A DNA stretch of 38,101 bases from NCBI GenBank assembly GCA_007988745.1, contig BJUT01000043.1:1-38101 (forward strand), in the 5' to 3' direction. This document shows positions 7,910-16,588 of this stretch, piece after piece. The notes beneath the pieces are model-generated. The model saw only the letters and a program-made list of their open reading frames with translations. It made no database searches and was not told the origin of the DNA. The DNA comes from Pseudoalteromonas atlantica. GTDB taxonomy: Bacteria > Pseudomonadota > Gammaproteobacteria > Enterobacterales > Alteromonadaceae. The stretch's first letter is position 1. Every line of letters begins with the position of its first letter. Position numbers and translations under genes: made by a program.

Positions 7910-7931
7910 TGATATCTTTTAATAGATATCA
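7910..7931. repeat. 8-bp perfect inverted repeat at the start of the TonB operon leader
   Basis: TGATATCT (7910-7917) and AGATATCA (7924-7931) are separated by TTTAAT. It lies just downstream of the -10 element, so it is either an operator for a dimeric repressor or a stem at the 5' end of the mRNA. It does not resemble the Fur box. Confidence 0.6.
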
Positions 7932-7939
7932 ACCCTCCA

Positions 7940-7968
7940 ATAATGCTAAATGCAATACGCCCTGTCAA
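7940..7968 (-). promoter_or_regulatory. Sigma-70 promoter of the DUF3450-ttpC-exbB-exbD-tonB-TPR operon
   Basis: On the minus strand TTGACA (7963-7968) and CATTAT (7940-7945) are exactly 17 bases apart. Transcription would begin near 7933, giving a leader of about 90 bases. The -35 is perfect and the -10 matches 4 of 6. Confidence 0.7.
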
Positions 7969-8706
7969 CTTGATGTTAGCTATTCTAAGTAAATAAATAC
8001 CTTGAAAAAGCTAAAACTAAAGTATTACAAAAAATACTGTTAACATAAATGCAACCAGCATTAAGCCATTTTAGCATTATATAGCCCCTTTAAAATTAAA
8101 CACTAGTTAAAAATTAGACACTTACATGAAACAAAAATGCAACATCTAAACAAAACTGAATTACACCTTAAAAAAAAACAAAAATAATAAAAATGTGACA
8201 ATTTGATGAACTAGATTTGGTTAAATTAGGCTAAAAACACATCTTAACTTACAAATCCTGCGCTTCATCGTATAAAAATACAACAATTCGAAAGTGGTTT
8301 TGAGATGATGTATAAATATTACTGCATTTAAGTTAATGGCTTTAACTTTGCTAAGGCCAAGTTAAGCCTTATTAATGCCAGTAAAACACTCAGTTAATTA
8401 CACGGTTTTTTAATACACACTATGCGTGTGGTAAATGTATTGTTTAACCTTGGTGAAAGTATGCAGATTATGAGCTGTTAGTGTATTGAAGCGGCGTTGC
8501 TATTAAATAGGGTTTTTAACTATTTAAATGGCAAATATGTTAAACGTGTTTGAAGCTATAGCGAGAAGTAAATTTTAACGTTTGACTGTATTAGAGAGTG
8601 AACAAGCAATATTAGAGAGTATAAAAACAATGAGGAAGATTTTGAGGAATTATGGTGAAACAGAAAACTGCTTCACCAAGATGAACTAAGGTTCACATAA
8701 TTAAAA
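7946..8706. other. Long non-coding region between the TonB operon and the cold-shock gene
   Basis: No reading frame with coding character is visible on either strand over about 760 bases. The sequence is AT-rich and holds several small inverted repeats: GGCTTTAACTT/AAGTTAAGCC (8338-8368, one bulge), CACAC/GTGTG near 8420, and a direct repeat of TATTAGAGAGT (near 8589 and 8610). A hairpin TGGTGAAACAG/CTGCTTCACCA (8653-8678) and TGAAC/GTTCA (8682-8695) lie just after the cold-shock gene. The last two may end its transcript, although neither has a strong T run. A small RNA here is possible but not shown. Confidence 0.5.
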
Positions 8707-8910
8707 TTATGCTACTTCTACGTTCTCAGCTTCAGGGCCTTTTTGACCTTGTTTGATGCTGAAAGTCACTGCTTGACCTTCGCTAAGAGTGCGAAAACCA
8801 GAACCAGTGATTGCGCTGAAATGTACAAACACGTCAGGACCATTTTCTTGTTCAATGAAACCAAAGCCTTTAGCTTCGTTGAAAAATTTTACTTTACCAG
8901 TAACCGACAT
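8707..8910 (-). CDS. CspA-family cold-shock protein
   Basis: This 67-residue single-domain OB-fold protein binds single-stranded RNA and DNA and melts RNA structure. The RNP1 motif KGFGFI (about residues 14-19) and RNP2 motif VFVHFS (about 27-32) are intact. The aromatic surface residues F and W/F positions ([12 protein letters not shown]) are as in CspA, CspC and CspE, which cannot be told apart by sequence alone. AGGA lies about 12 bases before the ATG. The leader upstream can fold and may control translation. The gene is monocistronic, on the minus strand, after pyrC. Confidence 0.95.
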   Translation of the reverse strand: MSVTGKVKFFNEAKGFGFIEQENGPDVFVHFSAITGSGFRTLSEGQAVTFSIKQGQKGPEAENVEVA

Positions 8911-9374
8911 ACTAAATTTTCCTGTAAGTCAATAATTAAAATTCAGCCATATTATTATGGCTATATCCTCCCTGAGTCAGTGCCCAAAATTCTGGAGGTA
9001 TAGTACAGGAACAAGTTTTAACCTAACCGGTAACCTTAAACGCAGCACAATATCCGTAAATTCAATACGCAAAAACTCAAAGCAAGTTAAGGTTAACACA
9101 TTAATTTTTTTTTGGCTCTATTAATTAAGATTTATTTACTCAGAACAAAAATAAATAAAGCATTATATGTAAGCGGTTATTTTTAAAGCTAAAATTGAAC
9201 AAAAAACGGCAACTTTGTTGCTCCTAATTGTAACAAATCATGTATAACGGCTTAGCTTTACAAATAAAGCCCCTCGTAAAGAGCGTTAAATCTCAGGTAA
9301 AGATTGAATTTCAAGCGAATAAAAAGCCGTACAGCAAGCTATACGGCTTTAATACAATGCTAATTTAATGCACT
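8911..9374. other. Cold-shock gene leader and pyrC 3' region
   Basis: The part next to the cold-shock gene (8911-9015) contains a stem AGCCATA/TATGGCT (8945-8962). A longer-range pair, TCCTGTA (8920-8926) with TACAGGA (9004-9010), has one arm over the ribosome binding site of the gene. CCTCC and GGGAGG segments lie between them. Further on (9013-9300) the sequence is AT-rich with no coding frame. I could not fix a promoter with confidence. The pyrC terminator lies at 9319-9350. Confidence 0.45.
9319..9350 (-). terminator. Intrinsic terminator of pyrC
   Basis: The stem AAAGCCGTA (9323-9331) / TACGGCTTT (9342-9350) has a 10-base loop. On the minus strand it is followed by a T run. It starts about 25 bases after the pyrC stop. 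Confidence 0.88.
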
Positions 9375-10424
9375 TTACTTAACCTGCCAGTCAATAGTAG
9401 CTTCTGCTTTAATAGGCACAACTTGTGAGTCACCAAGTGTGTAACTTGCGGGAACTTGCCAAGGGCTTTTCTCTAGGGTAATTGTATCGGTGTTACGGGC
9501 AAGTCCGTAAAAGTCAGGCCCAAAATGGCTTGCAAAGCCCTCTAGTTTGTCCAGTGCGCCTGCTTCTTCAAAGGCTTCGGCGTAAAGTTCAATCGCAGCA
9601 TGTGCTGTATAGGCGCCAGCACAACCGCATGCCGCTTCCTTTTTATCTTTATAATGTGGTGCTGAGTCAGTCCCTAAAAAGAACTTTTTATTTCCACTTA
9701 TAGCTGCCGCCATTAATGCTTGTTGGTGAATATTGCGCTTTAAAATAGGTAAACAGTAATAATGCGGGCGTATGCCACCAGCTAACATGTGGTTACGGTT
9801 GTACAATAAGTGATGCGCGGTAATGGTTGCCGCCACATTTTGCGGTGCGGCTGTCACAAAATCAACAGCGTCTTTTGTCGTAATGTGTTCAAGCACTATT
9901 TTCAGATTTGGAAAATCAGCGACAACATCGCCTAAAATCGTCTCTAAAAATACTTTTTCACGGTCAAAAATATCTATTGACGAATCAGTCACCTCACCAT
10001 GCACTAATAACAGCATGCCCACGTCTTGCATCGCTTCAAATACAGGGTAAATATTCTTTACTGATGTAACCCCTGAATCTGAGTTAGTGGTTGCCCCTGC
10101 TGGGTACAACTTGGCAGCAACAATTTTACCCGTTGCTTTGGCTTTTTTAATTTCTTCAGGTGTGGTTTTATCGGTTAGGTAAAGCACCATTAAGGGTTCA
10201 AAGTTGCCCTGCGGCCCCGCTGCCATAATTCGCTCTCGATAAGCTAGCGCTAAATCAGTGCTCGTTGCTGGCGGTACAAGGTTTGGCATTATGATGGCGC
10301 GGCCCATGTAGCGGCTAATATCGCGTACTGTATCTTTAAGTTGCTCACCATCACGTAAATGGACATGCCAATCATCAGGACGAGTTATGGTTAATGTGTT
10401 TTTTGAATCGGTATTAATGCTCAT
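9375..10424 (-). CDS. pyrC: Dihydroorotase PyrC
   Basis: PyrC catalyses the reversible cyclisation of N-carbamoyl-aspartate to dihydroorotate, the third step of pyrimidine synthesis. The protein has 349 residues, almost the same as E. coli PyrC (348), and is the type II class. The zinc ligands H20 and H22 lie in [12 protein letters not shown]. The lysine that is carbamylated is in [16 protein letters not shown] (about residue 104). Further ligand histidines are in LLVHGEV and VLEHIT, and the catalytic aspartate is in LGTDSAPH. The start is at MSINTDSK. It is transcribed divergently from the GGDEF-EAL gene and has its own terminator. Confidence 0.97.
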   Translation of the reverse strand: MSINTDSKNTLTITRPDDWHVHLRDGEQLKDTVRDISRYMGRAIIMPNLVPPATSTDLALAYRERIMAAGPQGNFEPLMVLYLTDKTTPEEIKKAKATGKIVAAKLYPAGATTNSDSGVTSVKNIYPVFEAMQDVGMLLLVHGEVTDSSIDIFDREKVFLETILGDVVADFPNLKIVLEHITTKDAVDFVTAAPQNVAATITAHHLLYNRNHMLAGGIRPHYYCLPILKRNIHQQALMAAAISGNKKFFLGTDSAPHYKDKKEAACGCAGAYTAHAAIELYAEAFEEAGALDKLEGFASHFGPDFYGLARNTDTITLEKSPWQVPASYTLGDSQVVPIKAEATIDWQVK

Positions 10425-10638
10425 TACTTTTTTCCACGGCTGAATTTATCCGATCATAGGCATATGGAAAGACCTAGTAAAGTGTTATCTAAACTATTCC
10501 CCTCTATGAGTGCTGCAAAATACTATTGGGTTTAAGTTTAACGACGATTACACTCGTTTAAGCGTTTTATTTTGAACATGCTTTAAATTTGGGTTAACTT
10601 ATCAGTGCTAATACAAATAAAAAGAATAAAATTACCCT

Positions 10639-13008
10639 ATGTCGAATCATATCGATACCTATAAAGCGCTCGAAGTTAAAACTGAACAACTGAGCATAAT
10701 AAATCAGTTTTCCTCAAGCTTATTACAGCTCGATACCCTAGAAGAGTTATTTGAGTATGTAACCACTCAAGTAGTAAACCGCCTTGGGTTTGTTGATTGT
10801 GTTATTTACCTAGCTGATGAAACACGTTTACAGCTAAATCAAGTCGCTTCTATGGGCATAACCCACGCCAGAGACGAATACCAAGCAGAGCGTAAAATTA
10901 TTGGCTTTAACGAAGGTATAACCGGTTATGTCGCCCGTACAGGCACAGCTATTATTATTGGCGATGTTACGCAAGACCCTCGCTACATTGCTGATGAACG
11001 CCCTGCTCAATCAGAGTTATGTGTGCCACTTATATACAAGGATCATGTTTTAGGGGTTATTGATTGTGAACATCCAATAAAAAACTACTTCACAAACGCC
11101 CATCTAGAAATATTAACCACGGTTGCGCATTTATTAAGTGCTAAGCTAAACCAAGTAAACACGGTCAATAGCTTAACGCACACAGTAAAACAGTTAAATG
11201 ATGCGCAAAAGCTTGAAAACAGCTTACTGCAAATCGCTAATTTAACGTATAAAGCCAGTAACCTAGATACCTTTTTTGAAGCTCTTCACAGCATAATAAA
11301 TAGCTTACTTCCTGCAGATAACTTTTTTATTGCCCTTTACGATAAGCAAGTAGACATACTCGATTTGGTTTACATCGTTGAAGAAGGCATTCAAACGCAC
11401 GCACACAAAAAAATATCAAAAGAGCAATTAAAAGATACAGCTTCGTATTACTTACTAAAATCAGACCGTGTACTGCTATTAAATCAAAACGATTATCAGC
11501 AACATATAAATAACGGCGACTTTAAACTTGTAGGCCGTCTTTCTGAATCCTGGCTAGGTGTGCCTTTTAAAGCAAATGATAGAATAAGCGGTGTAATTGT
11601 TGTTCAAAGTTACGATAAAAAGCTGCATTACAACGAACACGACAGCGCCCTTTTAACCTACGTAAGTAGGCAAATTAGTATGGCGATAGATAGGCAGCTT
11701 GCAAGGCAAGAGCTTGAACACAAAGCATTGCATGATGAGCTTACAGGCCTCGCTAATCGCTCGTTACTTATTGAGCGTATTAAACATGCAATTTTGCGTT
11801 TGTCGCGTGTTAAAAAAGGCACGAGCCATGCCTTGCTTTATTTAGATTTTGATCGATTTAAAAGTATCAATGATTCGCTTGGGCATGAGGTTGGCGATCA
11901 TTTTTTAATTAAAATTTGTGAGCTCATAAAAGGCACCGTCAGAAACACTGATACGTTTGCACGACTTGGTGGCGACGAATTTGCTATTTTTATGGAAAAC
12001 ATCACACACCGAAACCAGGTTAGCGAAGCGCTAAAACGAATAAACACAGCCCTTGCTAAGCCACTTAATGTGGATAGTCATTTATTGCAAGCATCAACCA
12101 GCATTGGCATCGCCTTTAGTGAAAGCAGCGACGATAAAGCCTATTTGCTATTACAGCAAGCCGATGCCGCTATGTACGAAGCTAAGTCAAGCGGGCGTGG
12201 CCAAGTTAAGTTTTTTAATAACACCATGCGTAAAAAGCTCAAAACACATGCCGATATAGAAAACGACTTACAACACGGCATTGAACACAACGAATTTGAG
12301 CTTTATTTTCAGCCTATTTTTACTATAGCGACAAGCGAAGTTGTCGGCTTTGAGGCACTAGTAAGATGGCACCATCCTAAAAAAGGGTTTGTGCCACCAA
12401 ATGAGTTTATTCCGATAGCCGAAACCACTGGGCAAATTATTAACCTCGATTTGCACTTGCTTGACCTCGCAGCCCAACATATTGCGCACTGGCACACATT
12501 AGGGCATCGCTTTTTAAAAGTAACGGTCAATGTGTCATCGCGTCATTTTGCCAGTCTCGACTTTGTTGCCCAAGTTCACGCATTGTATAATAAATACCAA
12601 CTGCCTTTAGGGTCGTTGTGTTTAGAAATCACTGAATCAGGGCTTATTGCTAACCTTGATTTAGCAACCCAAATAATAGAAGGGCTTGCCCCACTTAAAG
12701 TGAAGTTATGCTTGGATGACTTTGGTACTGGATACTCAGCACTTGGTTACTTACACCAATTACCTATTCATATTTTAAAAATAGATAAAAGCTTTATCGA
12801 TCACCTCAACAAAACCAATAACCCATTAGTAGAGGCCATTCTCTCATTAGCGCAATCACTAAACTTTGAAGTTGTGGCTGAGGGAATCGAAACCCAAGAG
12901 CAACTAAATATTTTACAAGCCACTCAATGTAATTACGGGCAAGGCTTTTTAAAGTCAAAACCAGTTACAGCACAACACGCCATTAAACTTATCCATAAAC
13001 CGCTGTAG
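10639..13008 (+). CDS. GAF-GAF-GGDEF-EAL protein (bifunctional c-di-GMP enzyme)
   Basis: This 789-residue cytoplasmic sensor has no membrane segment. Two GAF-type sensor domains lie at about 20-172 and 195-352, joined by a short helix and followed by a coiled linker to 365. The GGDEF domain (about 365-530) has the intact active site GGDEF at 444-448. It also has the product-inhibition site RNTD at 435-438, five residues before it, the right spacing. The EAL domain (about 545-789) has EAL at 572-574 (FEALVRW), LDDFGTGYSAL, the KIDKSFI segment and the EGIE loop. All are features of active phosphodiesterases. Both activities may exist, with the GAF domains choosing between them; the ligand is not predictable. 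The gene stands alone. Confidence 0.92.
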   Translation: MSNHIDTYKALEVKTEQLSIINQFSSSLLQLDTLEELFEYVTTQVVNRLGFVDCVIYLADETRLQLNQVASMGITHARDEYQAERKIIGFNEGITGYVARTGTAIIIGDVTQDPRYIADERPAQSELCVPLIYKDHVLGVIDCEHPIKNYFTNAHLEILTTVAHLLSAKLNQVNTVNSLTHTVKQLNDAQKLENSLLQIANLTYKASNLDTFFEALHSIINSLLPADNFFIALYDKQVDILDLVYIVEEGIQTHAHKKISKEQLKDTASYYLLKSDRVLLLNQNDYQQHINNGDFKLVGRLSESWLGVPFKANDRISGVIVVQSYDKKLHYNEHDSALLTYVSRQISMAIDRQLARQELEHKALHDELTGLANRSLLIERIKHAILRLSRVKKGTSHALLYLDFDRFKSINDSLGHEVGDHFLIKICELIKGTVRNTDTFARLGGDEFAIFMENITHRNQVSEALKRINTALAKPLNVDSHLLQASTSIGIAFSESSDDKAYLLLQQADAAMYEAKSSGRGQVKFFNNTMRKKLKTHADIENDLQHGIEHNEFELYFQPIFTIATSEVVGFEALVRWHHPKKGFVPPNEFIPIAETTGQIINLDLHLLDLAAQHIAHWHTLGHRFLKVTVNVSSRHFASLDFVAQVHALYNKYQLPLGSLCLEITESGLIANLDLATQIIEGLAPLKVKLCLDDFGTGYSALGYLHQLPIHILKIDKSFIDHLNKTNNPLVEAILSLAQSLNFEVVAEGIETQEQLNILQATQCNYGQGFLKSKPVTAQHAIKLIHKPL

Positions 13009-13461
13009 TAGCTGTTATCCAAAGGCTTACTTTTTCACAACCAAAAGATATAAAAAGTAAGCCCCGTAATACCCATTCATTTATTTAAGCGCTCAGTTTT
13101 GAAGTAATAAAAACATGTTGTTGCTGTTTAAGCTTTAGCCCATTAAAAACAGACCTGTTATTGCGCGTTGTGATAATTACTTATCCCTCTTAAAAACCAG
13201 TGCCATTTATTAAGCTGCCCTGCCCATAATGCGCTTTAAACAGCCGCTGCATAACCCAACAAAACAACTTGAGCTAAACTCATGCCAAACTCATCAAACC
13301 AGTAGCAACCAAAGTACCCACATTAGTTAATTTAACTTTAAGGGCATATTTTAGTAAATAATAGATTATTTTAGCCATCTAGACGTTGAAACGTTTTTTG
13401 TAAAGGCGTAGTATGTAGTCAATCTGAGCCAAACTCACTTTTCCCTTGAGAATTATTAAAG
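13009..13461. other. Non-coding region before metR
   Basis: There is no coding frame. Just after the GGDEF-EAL stop lies a 12-bp perfect inverted repeat, GGCTTACTTTTT (13024-13035) / AAAAAGTAAGCC (13052-13063), with a 16-base loop. It is not followed by a T run, so it is at best an atypical terminator. The rest is unremarkable until the MetJ-box-like array at 13373-13396. Confidence 0.5.
13373..13396. promoter_or_regulatory. Candidate MetJ operator: three adjacent met boxes
   Basis: Three contiguous 8-mers, AGCCATCT, AGACGTTG and AAACGTTT, each match the met box AGACGTCT at 6 of 8 positions. MetJ binds cooperatively to two or more tandem 8-bp boxes, and metR is a known MetJ target in enterobacteria. 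The array lies 65 bases before the metR start, consistent with repression by MetJ and S-adenosylmethionine. Confidence 0.65.
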
Positions 13462-14349
13462 ATGATTGATATAAAACACCTTAAAACTATTGCGACATTA
13501 AAAGACACCGGATCGTTAGTTAATACAGCCCGCGAATTATTTTTAACGCAATCAGCTTTATCTCATCAAATTAAAGACTTAGAAAACAAATTAGACTGCC
13601 AATTATTTGAAAGAAAAACGCAGCCTGTGCGCTTTACGCCACAAGGAATGCTATTACTCGAACTTGCCAACGAAGTTTTACCTAAAGTAGAAGCCACTAA
13701 GTGCCGTTTAAAAGAAAGCCTTAATCAACCTATTTCCCAACTGCGCTTAAGTGTTGAATGCCATGCGTGTTTTCATTGGCTGCTTCCTACTATTAAAGAA
13801 TTTAATAATTTTTGGCCAGATATTAAAATTGACTACGAACGCGGCTTTAGCTACGACGCTATACCAGATTTACTCAACGATGAGCTCGACTTAGTATTGA
13901 CCTCAGATATACGCGATCCTGATAAACTTGAATACGCTCACTTATTTGATTTTAAATTAAAGCTTATCGTCGCCCCTGATCACGACCTAGCTAAAAAAGC
14001 ATATGTAACGGCGCTTGATTTAAAAAACGAAACCATTATTTCGTATCCTATTCCGCGCGAGCGACAAGATATATTTAAACACTTTATTCAAAATGCCCGC
14101 TTTGACGGCACCTTAAAAAATGTAGACCAAGGCTTATTAATTTTTCAGCTCGTGAGTGCAGGAATGGGTGTAGCAGCGCTGCCTGATTGGTTGGTAACAC
14201 CTTACGAAAGCCAAGGTTTAATTAAATCTATCCCGCTTGGAGCACTAGGCCTAACCCGCCCTATGTACCTAGCCATGAAAAAAGATATGAAAGACAACCC
14301 CGTTTATCGCCATTTTTTAAATACCTGTAAGCAAAATAACGGTCGATAA
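13462..14349 (+). CDS. metR: MetR, LysR-type activator of methionine synthesis
   Basis: MetR activates metE, metH and other methionine genes, with homocysteine as coregulator. The 295-residue protein begins MIDIKHLKTIATL, with the winged helix-turn-helix at about 18-40 (TARELFLTQSALSHQI). It continues with KTQPVRFTPQG, a MetR-specific stretch. The coregulator domain (about 90-290) has VECHACFHWLLP, ELDLVLTSDI, LIVAPDHDLA and GMGVAALPDW, matching E. coli MetR along its length. The C-terminus is somewhat shorter than in E. coli (317). No metE lies next to it; the upstream neighbour is a c-di-GMP gene. Probable control by MetJ is described at 13373-13396. Confidence 0.93.
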   Translation: MIDIKHLKTIATLKDTGSLVNTARELFLTQSALSHQIKDLENKLDCQLFERKTQPVRFTPQGMLLLELANEVLPKVEATKCRLKESLNQPISQLRLSVECHACFHWLLPTIKEFNNFWPDIKIDYERGFSYDAIPDLLNDELDLVLTSDIRDPDKLEYAHLFDFKLKLIVAPDHDLAKKAYVTALDLKNETIISYPIPRERQDIFKHFIQNARFDGTLKNVDQGLLIFQLVSAGMGVAALPDWLVTPYESQGLIKSIPLGALGLTRPMYLAMKKDMKDNPVYRHFLNTCKQNNGR

Positions 14350-14400
14350 ATCACAAACGAATAAGTAACATAAGGCCTATTGTGTTTTATGTTGCTTGTT

Positions 14401-15165
14401 ATGTTTGAATTAAAAAAATTATTAGGTGGCTTAATTATGCCGCTACCGCTATTTGGTTTACTTGCGTTTGTAATGCTAGTTTTGGCGTTTCGTGCACGTA
14501 GGTCTGCTTTAGTGATCGCAAGCTTAAGTCTATTGGCGCTTTTAGTATTAAGTACGCCGTTTGCTGCGCATCAACTGATTAAAAACAATGAGCCCGTGTC
14601 ATTGGCATTTAATGCACTAAAACACCCAACCCTTGATAAAATTGTTGTGCTGGGTTGCGACATAAACCCTAATCCTGCTTTAAGCGCTAATAATCAGCTA
14701 GGAAATTGTGCGCTTACTCGCTTGGTAGAAGGGGTTAAGCTTGCAAAAAAATACCCTAATACAACGCTTATCGTATCTGGCGGTGGCTATGGCAAAGTAA
14801 CAAATAGCGCGTTAATTAGCCAAACAGCAATAAATTTAGGGGTGAGTAAAAACCGCATAAAACAAAACCCACAGGCAATGGATACAGCCGCAGAAGCCAA
14901 ACTCCTCGCGCCTAAGCTCGTTGATTTTAAGGTTGCACTGGTTACGTCTGTGCTACATATGCCGCGCTCAATAAACTTGTTTAATGCCCAAGGCATTGAG
15001 GTAATTCCTGCCGCTACGGATTATCACAATTTTGCGGCTTTACCTTTGTATAAACAATTTATACCAAATGCTGAGGCATTACGTGTAGTAACGCAATATG
15101 CCCATGAAGTGATTGGGAATGCTTGGATAAGTATGCGCCGCTGGATAAACCCAGAGGCGCTGTAG
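14401..15165 (+). CDS. elyC: ElyC/SanA-like DUF218 membrane protein
   Basis: This protein has two N-terminal membrane helices (about residues 8-28 and 33-52) and a periplasmic DUF218 domain (about 75-240). The domain shows KIVVLGCDINPNP, LIVSGGGYG, AEAKLLA and VTSVLHMPRSINLF, all found in YdcF, SanA and ElyC. The N-terminus MFELKKLLGGLIMPLPL resembles E. coli ElyC, which supports the ATG at 14401. ATG 14389 and TTG 14380 are in frame upstream but are poorly supported. ElyC affects undecaprenyl-phosphate-dependent envelope assembly at low temperature in E. coli, and the molecular reaction is unclear. It is about 50 bases after metR and could be cotranscribed. Confidence 0.82.
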   Translation: MFELKKLLGGLIMPLPLFGLLAFVMLVLAFRARRSALVIASLSLLALLVLSTPFAAHQLIKNNEPVSLAFNALKHPTLDKIVVLGCDINPNPALSANNQLGNCALTRLVEGVKLAKKYPNTTLIVSGGGYGKVTNSALISQTAINLGVSKNRIKQNPQAMDTAAEAKLLAPKLVDFKVALVTSVLHMPRSINLFNAQGIEVIPAATDYHNFAALPLYKQFIPNAEALRVVTQYAHEVIGNAWISMRRWINPEAL

Positions 15166-15176
15166 TATATATAAAT

Positions 15177-15929
15177 TTATACTGGGTTATCTATATCTAT
15201 AAAGCTCACATCAAAACCATGTTCTTTGGCAAGTAGCTCACCAAGGGCTTTAATTCCGTAACGCTCGGTTGCATGATGCCCTGCTGCAAAAAAGTCTATA
15301 TTTTGCTCTCGCGAGCTGTGAATAGTTTGCTCTGAGGCTTCACCCGTTAGGTATGCATCAATCCCCTGCTCTGCTGCTAAATCGATATAACCTTGCCCAC
15401 CTCCTGTACACAGGGCAATGGTGTTAATTTTTTCATCGCGTACAACACTACTTAAAGGCTCGCGGTTTAAAACTTTGGCTATTTTATTTGCAAACTCGCT
15501 ACCTGTAAGCGGAGTTTTTAACCGTCCTTTCATAGCAACGCTATTAGTAACGGGTTCAAGTCCTGTCTCTATTTCAATATCGAGCAAATTAGCAAGCTGG
15601 GCGTTGTTACCTATAACAGAGTGAATATCAAGCGGTAAATGATAGGCAAATAAATTAATATCGTGCGCTAACAAAGCCCCAATACGGCGTTTTTTCATGC
15701 CTGTAATAGGTTGCGATTCACCTTTCCAAAAATAACCATGGTGAACCAAAACAGCATCGGCTTTTTTTTCTATCGCTGCATCAATGAGTGCTTGGCTTGC
15801 AGTCACCCCCGTAACAATCGTTCTGATTTCATTTTTACCTTCGACTTGCAGCCCATTAGGACAAAAATCTTTAATTGTGTGAGGCTTTAAAATGTCGTTT
15901 AACAGTTGGTTAAATTCTCTACGTTGCAT
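15177..15929 (-). CDS. Nif3-family dinuclear metal protein (YbgI/GTP cyclohydrolase I type 2)
   Basis: The protein has 250 residues from the ATG at 15929 (MQRREFNQLL), chosen because AAGG lies about 8 bases upstream and because YbgI starts there. It shows the family motifs CPNGLQVEG, VTGVTASQALID, VLVHHGYFWKGE and the C-terminal GHHATERYGIKALGE. The histidines and glutamates of these motifs bind the two metal ions. The middle segment CTGGGQGYIDLAAEQG is also typical. E. coli YbgI is 247 residues. The proteins form hexameric rings. A biochemical role is unsettled, although some databases name them GTP cyclohydrolase I type 2. It converges with the elyC-like gene. Confidence 0.93.
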   Translation of the reverse strand: MQRREFNQLLNDILKPHTIKDFCPNGLQVEGKNEIRTIVTGVTASQALIDAAIEKKADAVLVHHGYFWKGESQPITGMKKRRIGALLAHDINLFAYHLPLDIHSVIGNNAQLANLLDIEIETGLEPVTNSVAMKGRLKTPLTGSEFANKIAKVLNREPLSSVVRDEKINTIALCTGGGQGYIDLAAEQGIDAYLTGEASEQTIHSSREQNIDFFAAGHHATERYGIKALGELLAKEHGFDVSFIDIDNPV

Positions 15930-16079
15930 ACTTATTACCTTACTCAGCACTGAATTTTGTGCAAATTTTGGCGTTTATGGGGCTAAAATGGAAGGAAAAT
16001 CGCAAAAAATTGAAAAACAGTTGGAAAATAGGTATAAATACGGCTTCTTTATCTGTGTTCACAACGTATAGGGTCTCTG

Positions 16080-16448
16080 ATGAGCAAACTAGACAAAACA
16101 GAAGTTTTATCTGCCTTTGAAGCTGCATATGAAGCTGCCAATGGTAAAAAACCTGAAATTACTACAAAACCTGGCTGGTACAGCATCGATGGTGGCAAAA
16201 ACTTACGCCTAGCTGATGTAGCAGAGCTAACGAAAGAATTAAGCTCTGGCAAATCGCCTGCACAAGCTGAGCAAAAAGCGCCTGCGAAAAAAACTAAAAC
16301 TAAAGCTGCTGCGCCTGTTAAAGCACAAAAAACAGCGCCGTTTACTGTTGTAACACAAAGCGAAGACGGCTACACAGCTGAAGAGCTTTGGATTGTTGAG
16401 CTTGCAAGTAAAGATCACGACTGTCGCTTACCGCGCGGTGTTGTTTAA
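16080..16448 (+). CDS. Small basic protein of unknown function
   Basis: I do not recognise this 122-residue protein. It starts at an ATG with AGGG about 7 bases before it. Residues 1-55 form a compact segment with KPGWYSIDGGKNLRLADVAE, suggesting a small folded domain. Residues 60-88 are a lysine/alanine-rich linker (APAKKTKTKAAAPVKA) of the kind found in nucleic-acid-binding proteins. Residues 89-122 form a second small segment that ends DHDCRLPRGVV. There is no signal peptide or membrane helix, so it is probably cytoplasmic. The gene has its own ribosome binding site and terminator, which argues that it is real. DNA or RNA binding is only a guess from the linker. Confidence 0.75.
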   Translation: MSKLDKTEVLSAFEAAYEAANGKKPEITTKPGWYSIDGGKNLRLADVAELTKELSSGKSPAQAEQKAPAKKTKTKAAAPVKAQKTAPFTVVTQSEDGYTAEELWIVELASKDHDCRLPRGVV

Positions 16449-16464
16449 ACAACATGTGATTAAT

Positions 16465-16491
16465 AAAAAAGCCGCGTTAAGCGGTTTTTTT
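16465..16491 (+). terminator. Intrinsic terminator of the small unknown gene
   Basis: CCGC-GTTAA-GCGG (16472-16484, stem with a 5-base loop) is flanked by A6 and followed by T7. It lies 17 bases after the stop codon. Confidence 0.88.
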
Positions 16492-16546
16492 GTGCTTGTT
16501 TATCACCTTCTATCGATTCGCTTTATTAAATAATTTATTTTGAGCT

Positions 16547-16573
16547 AAAAAAAGCGGCTAATAGCCGCTTTTT
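16547..16573 (-). terminator. Intrinsic terminator of the propeller/amidohydrolase gene
   Basis: GCGGC-TAATA-GCCGC with A7 on one side and T5 on the other, extending the stem to twelve pairs. On the minus strand it ends in seven T, 16 bases after the stop codon at 16589. It can also act on the opposite strand. Confidence 0.88.
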
Positions 16574-16588
16574 AAACGTGTATTACAA

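Noticed and set aside
7841..7970. Fur box before the TonB operon
   Set aside because: I searched by eye for GATAATGATAATCATTATC-like sequence and found only the unrelated TGATATCT palindrome.
8653..8695. Strong intrinsic terminator after the cold-shock gene
   Set aside because: The hairpins are clear but neither is followed by a good T run on the minus strand, so I only describe them as possible ends.
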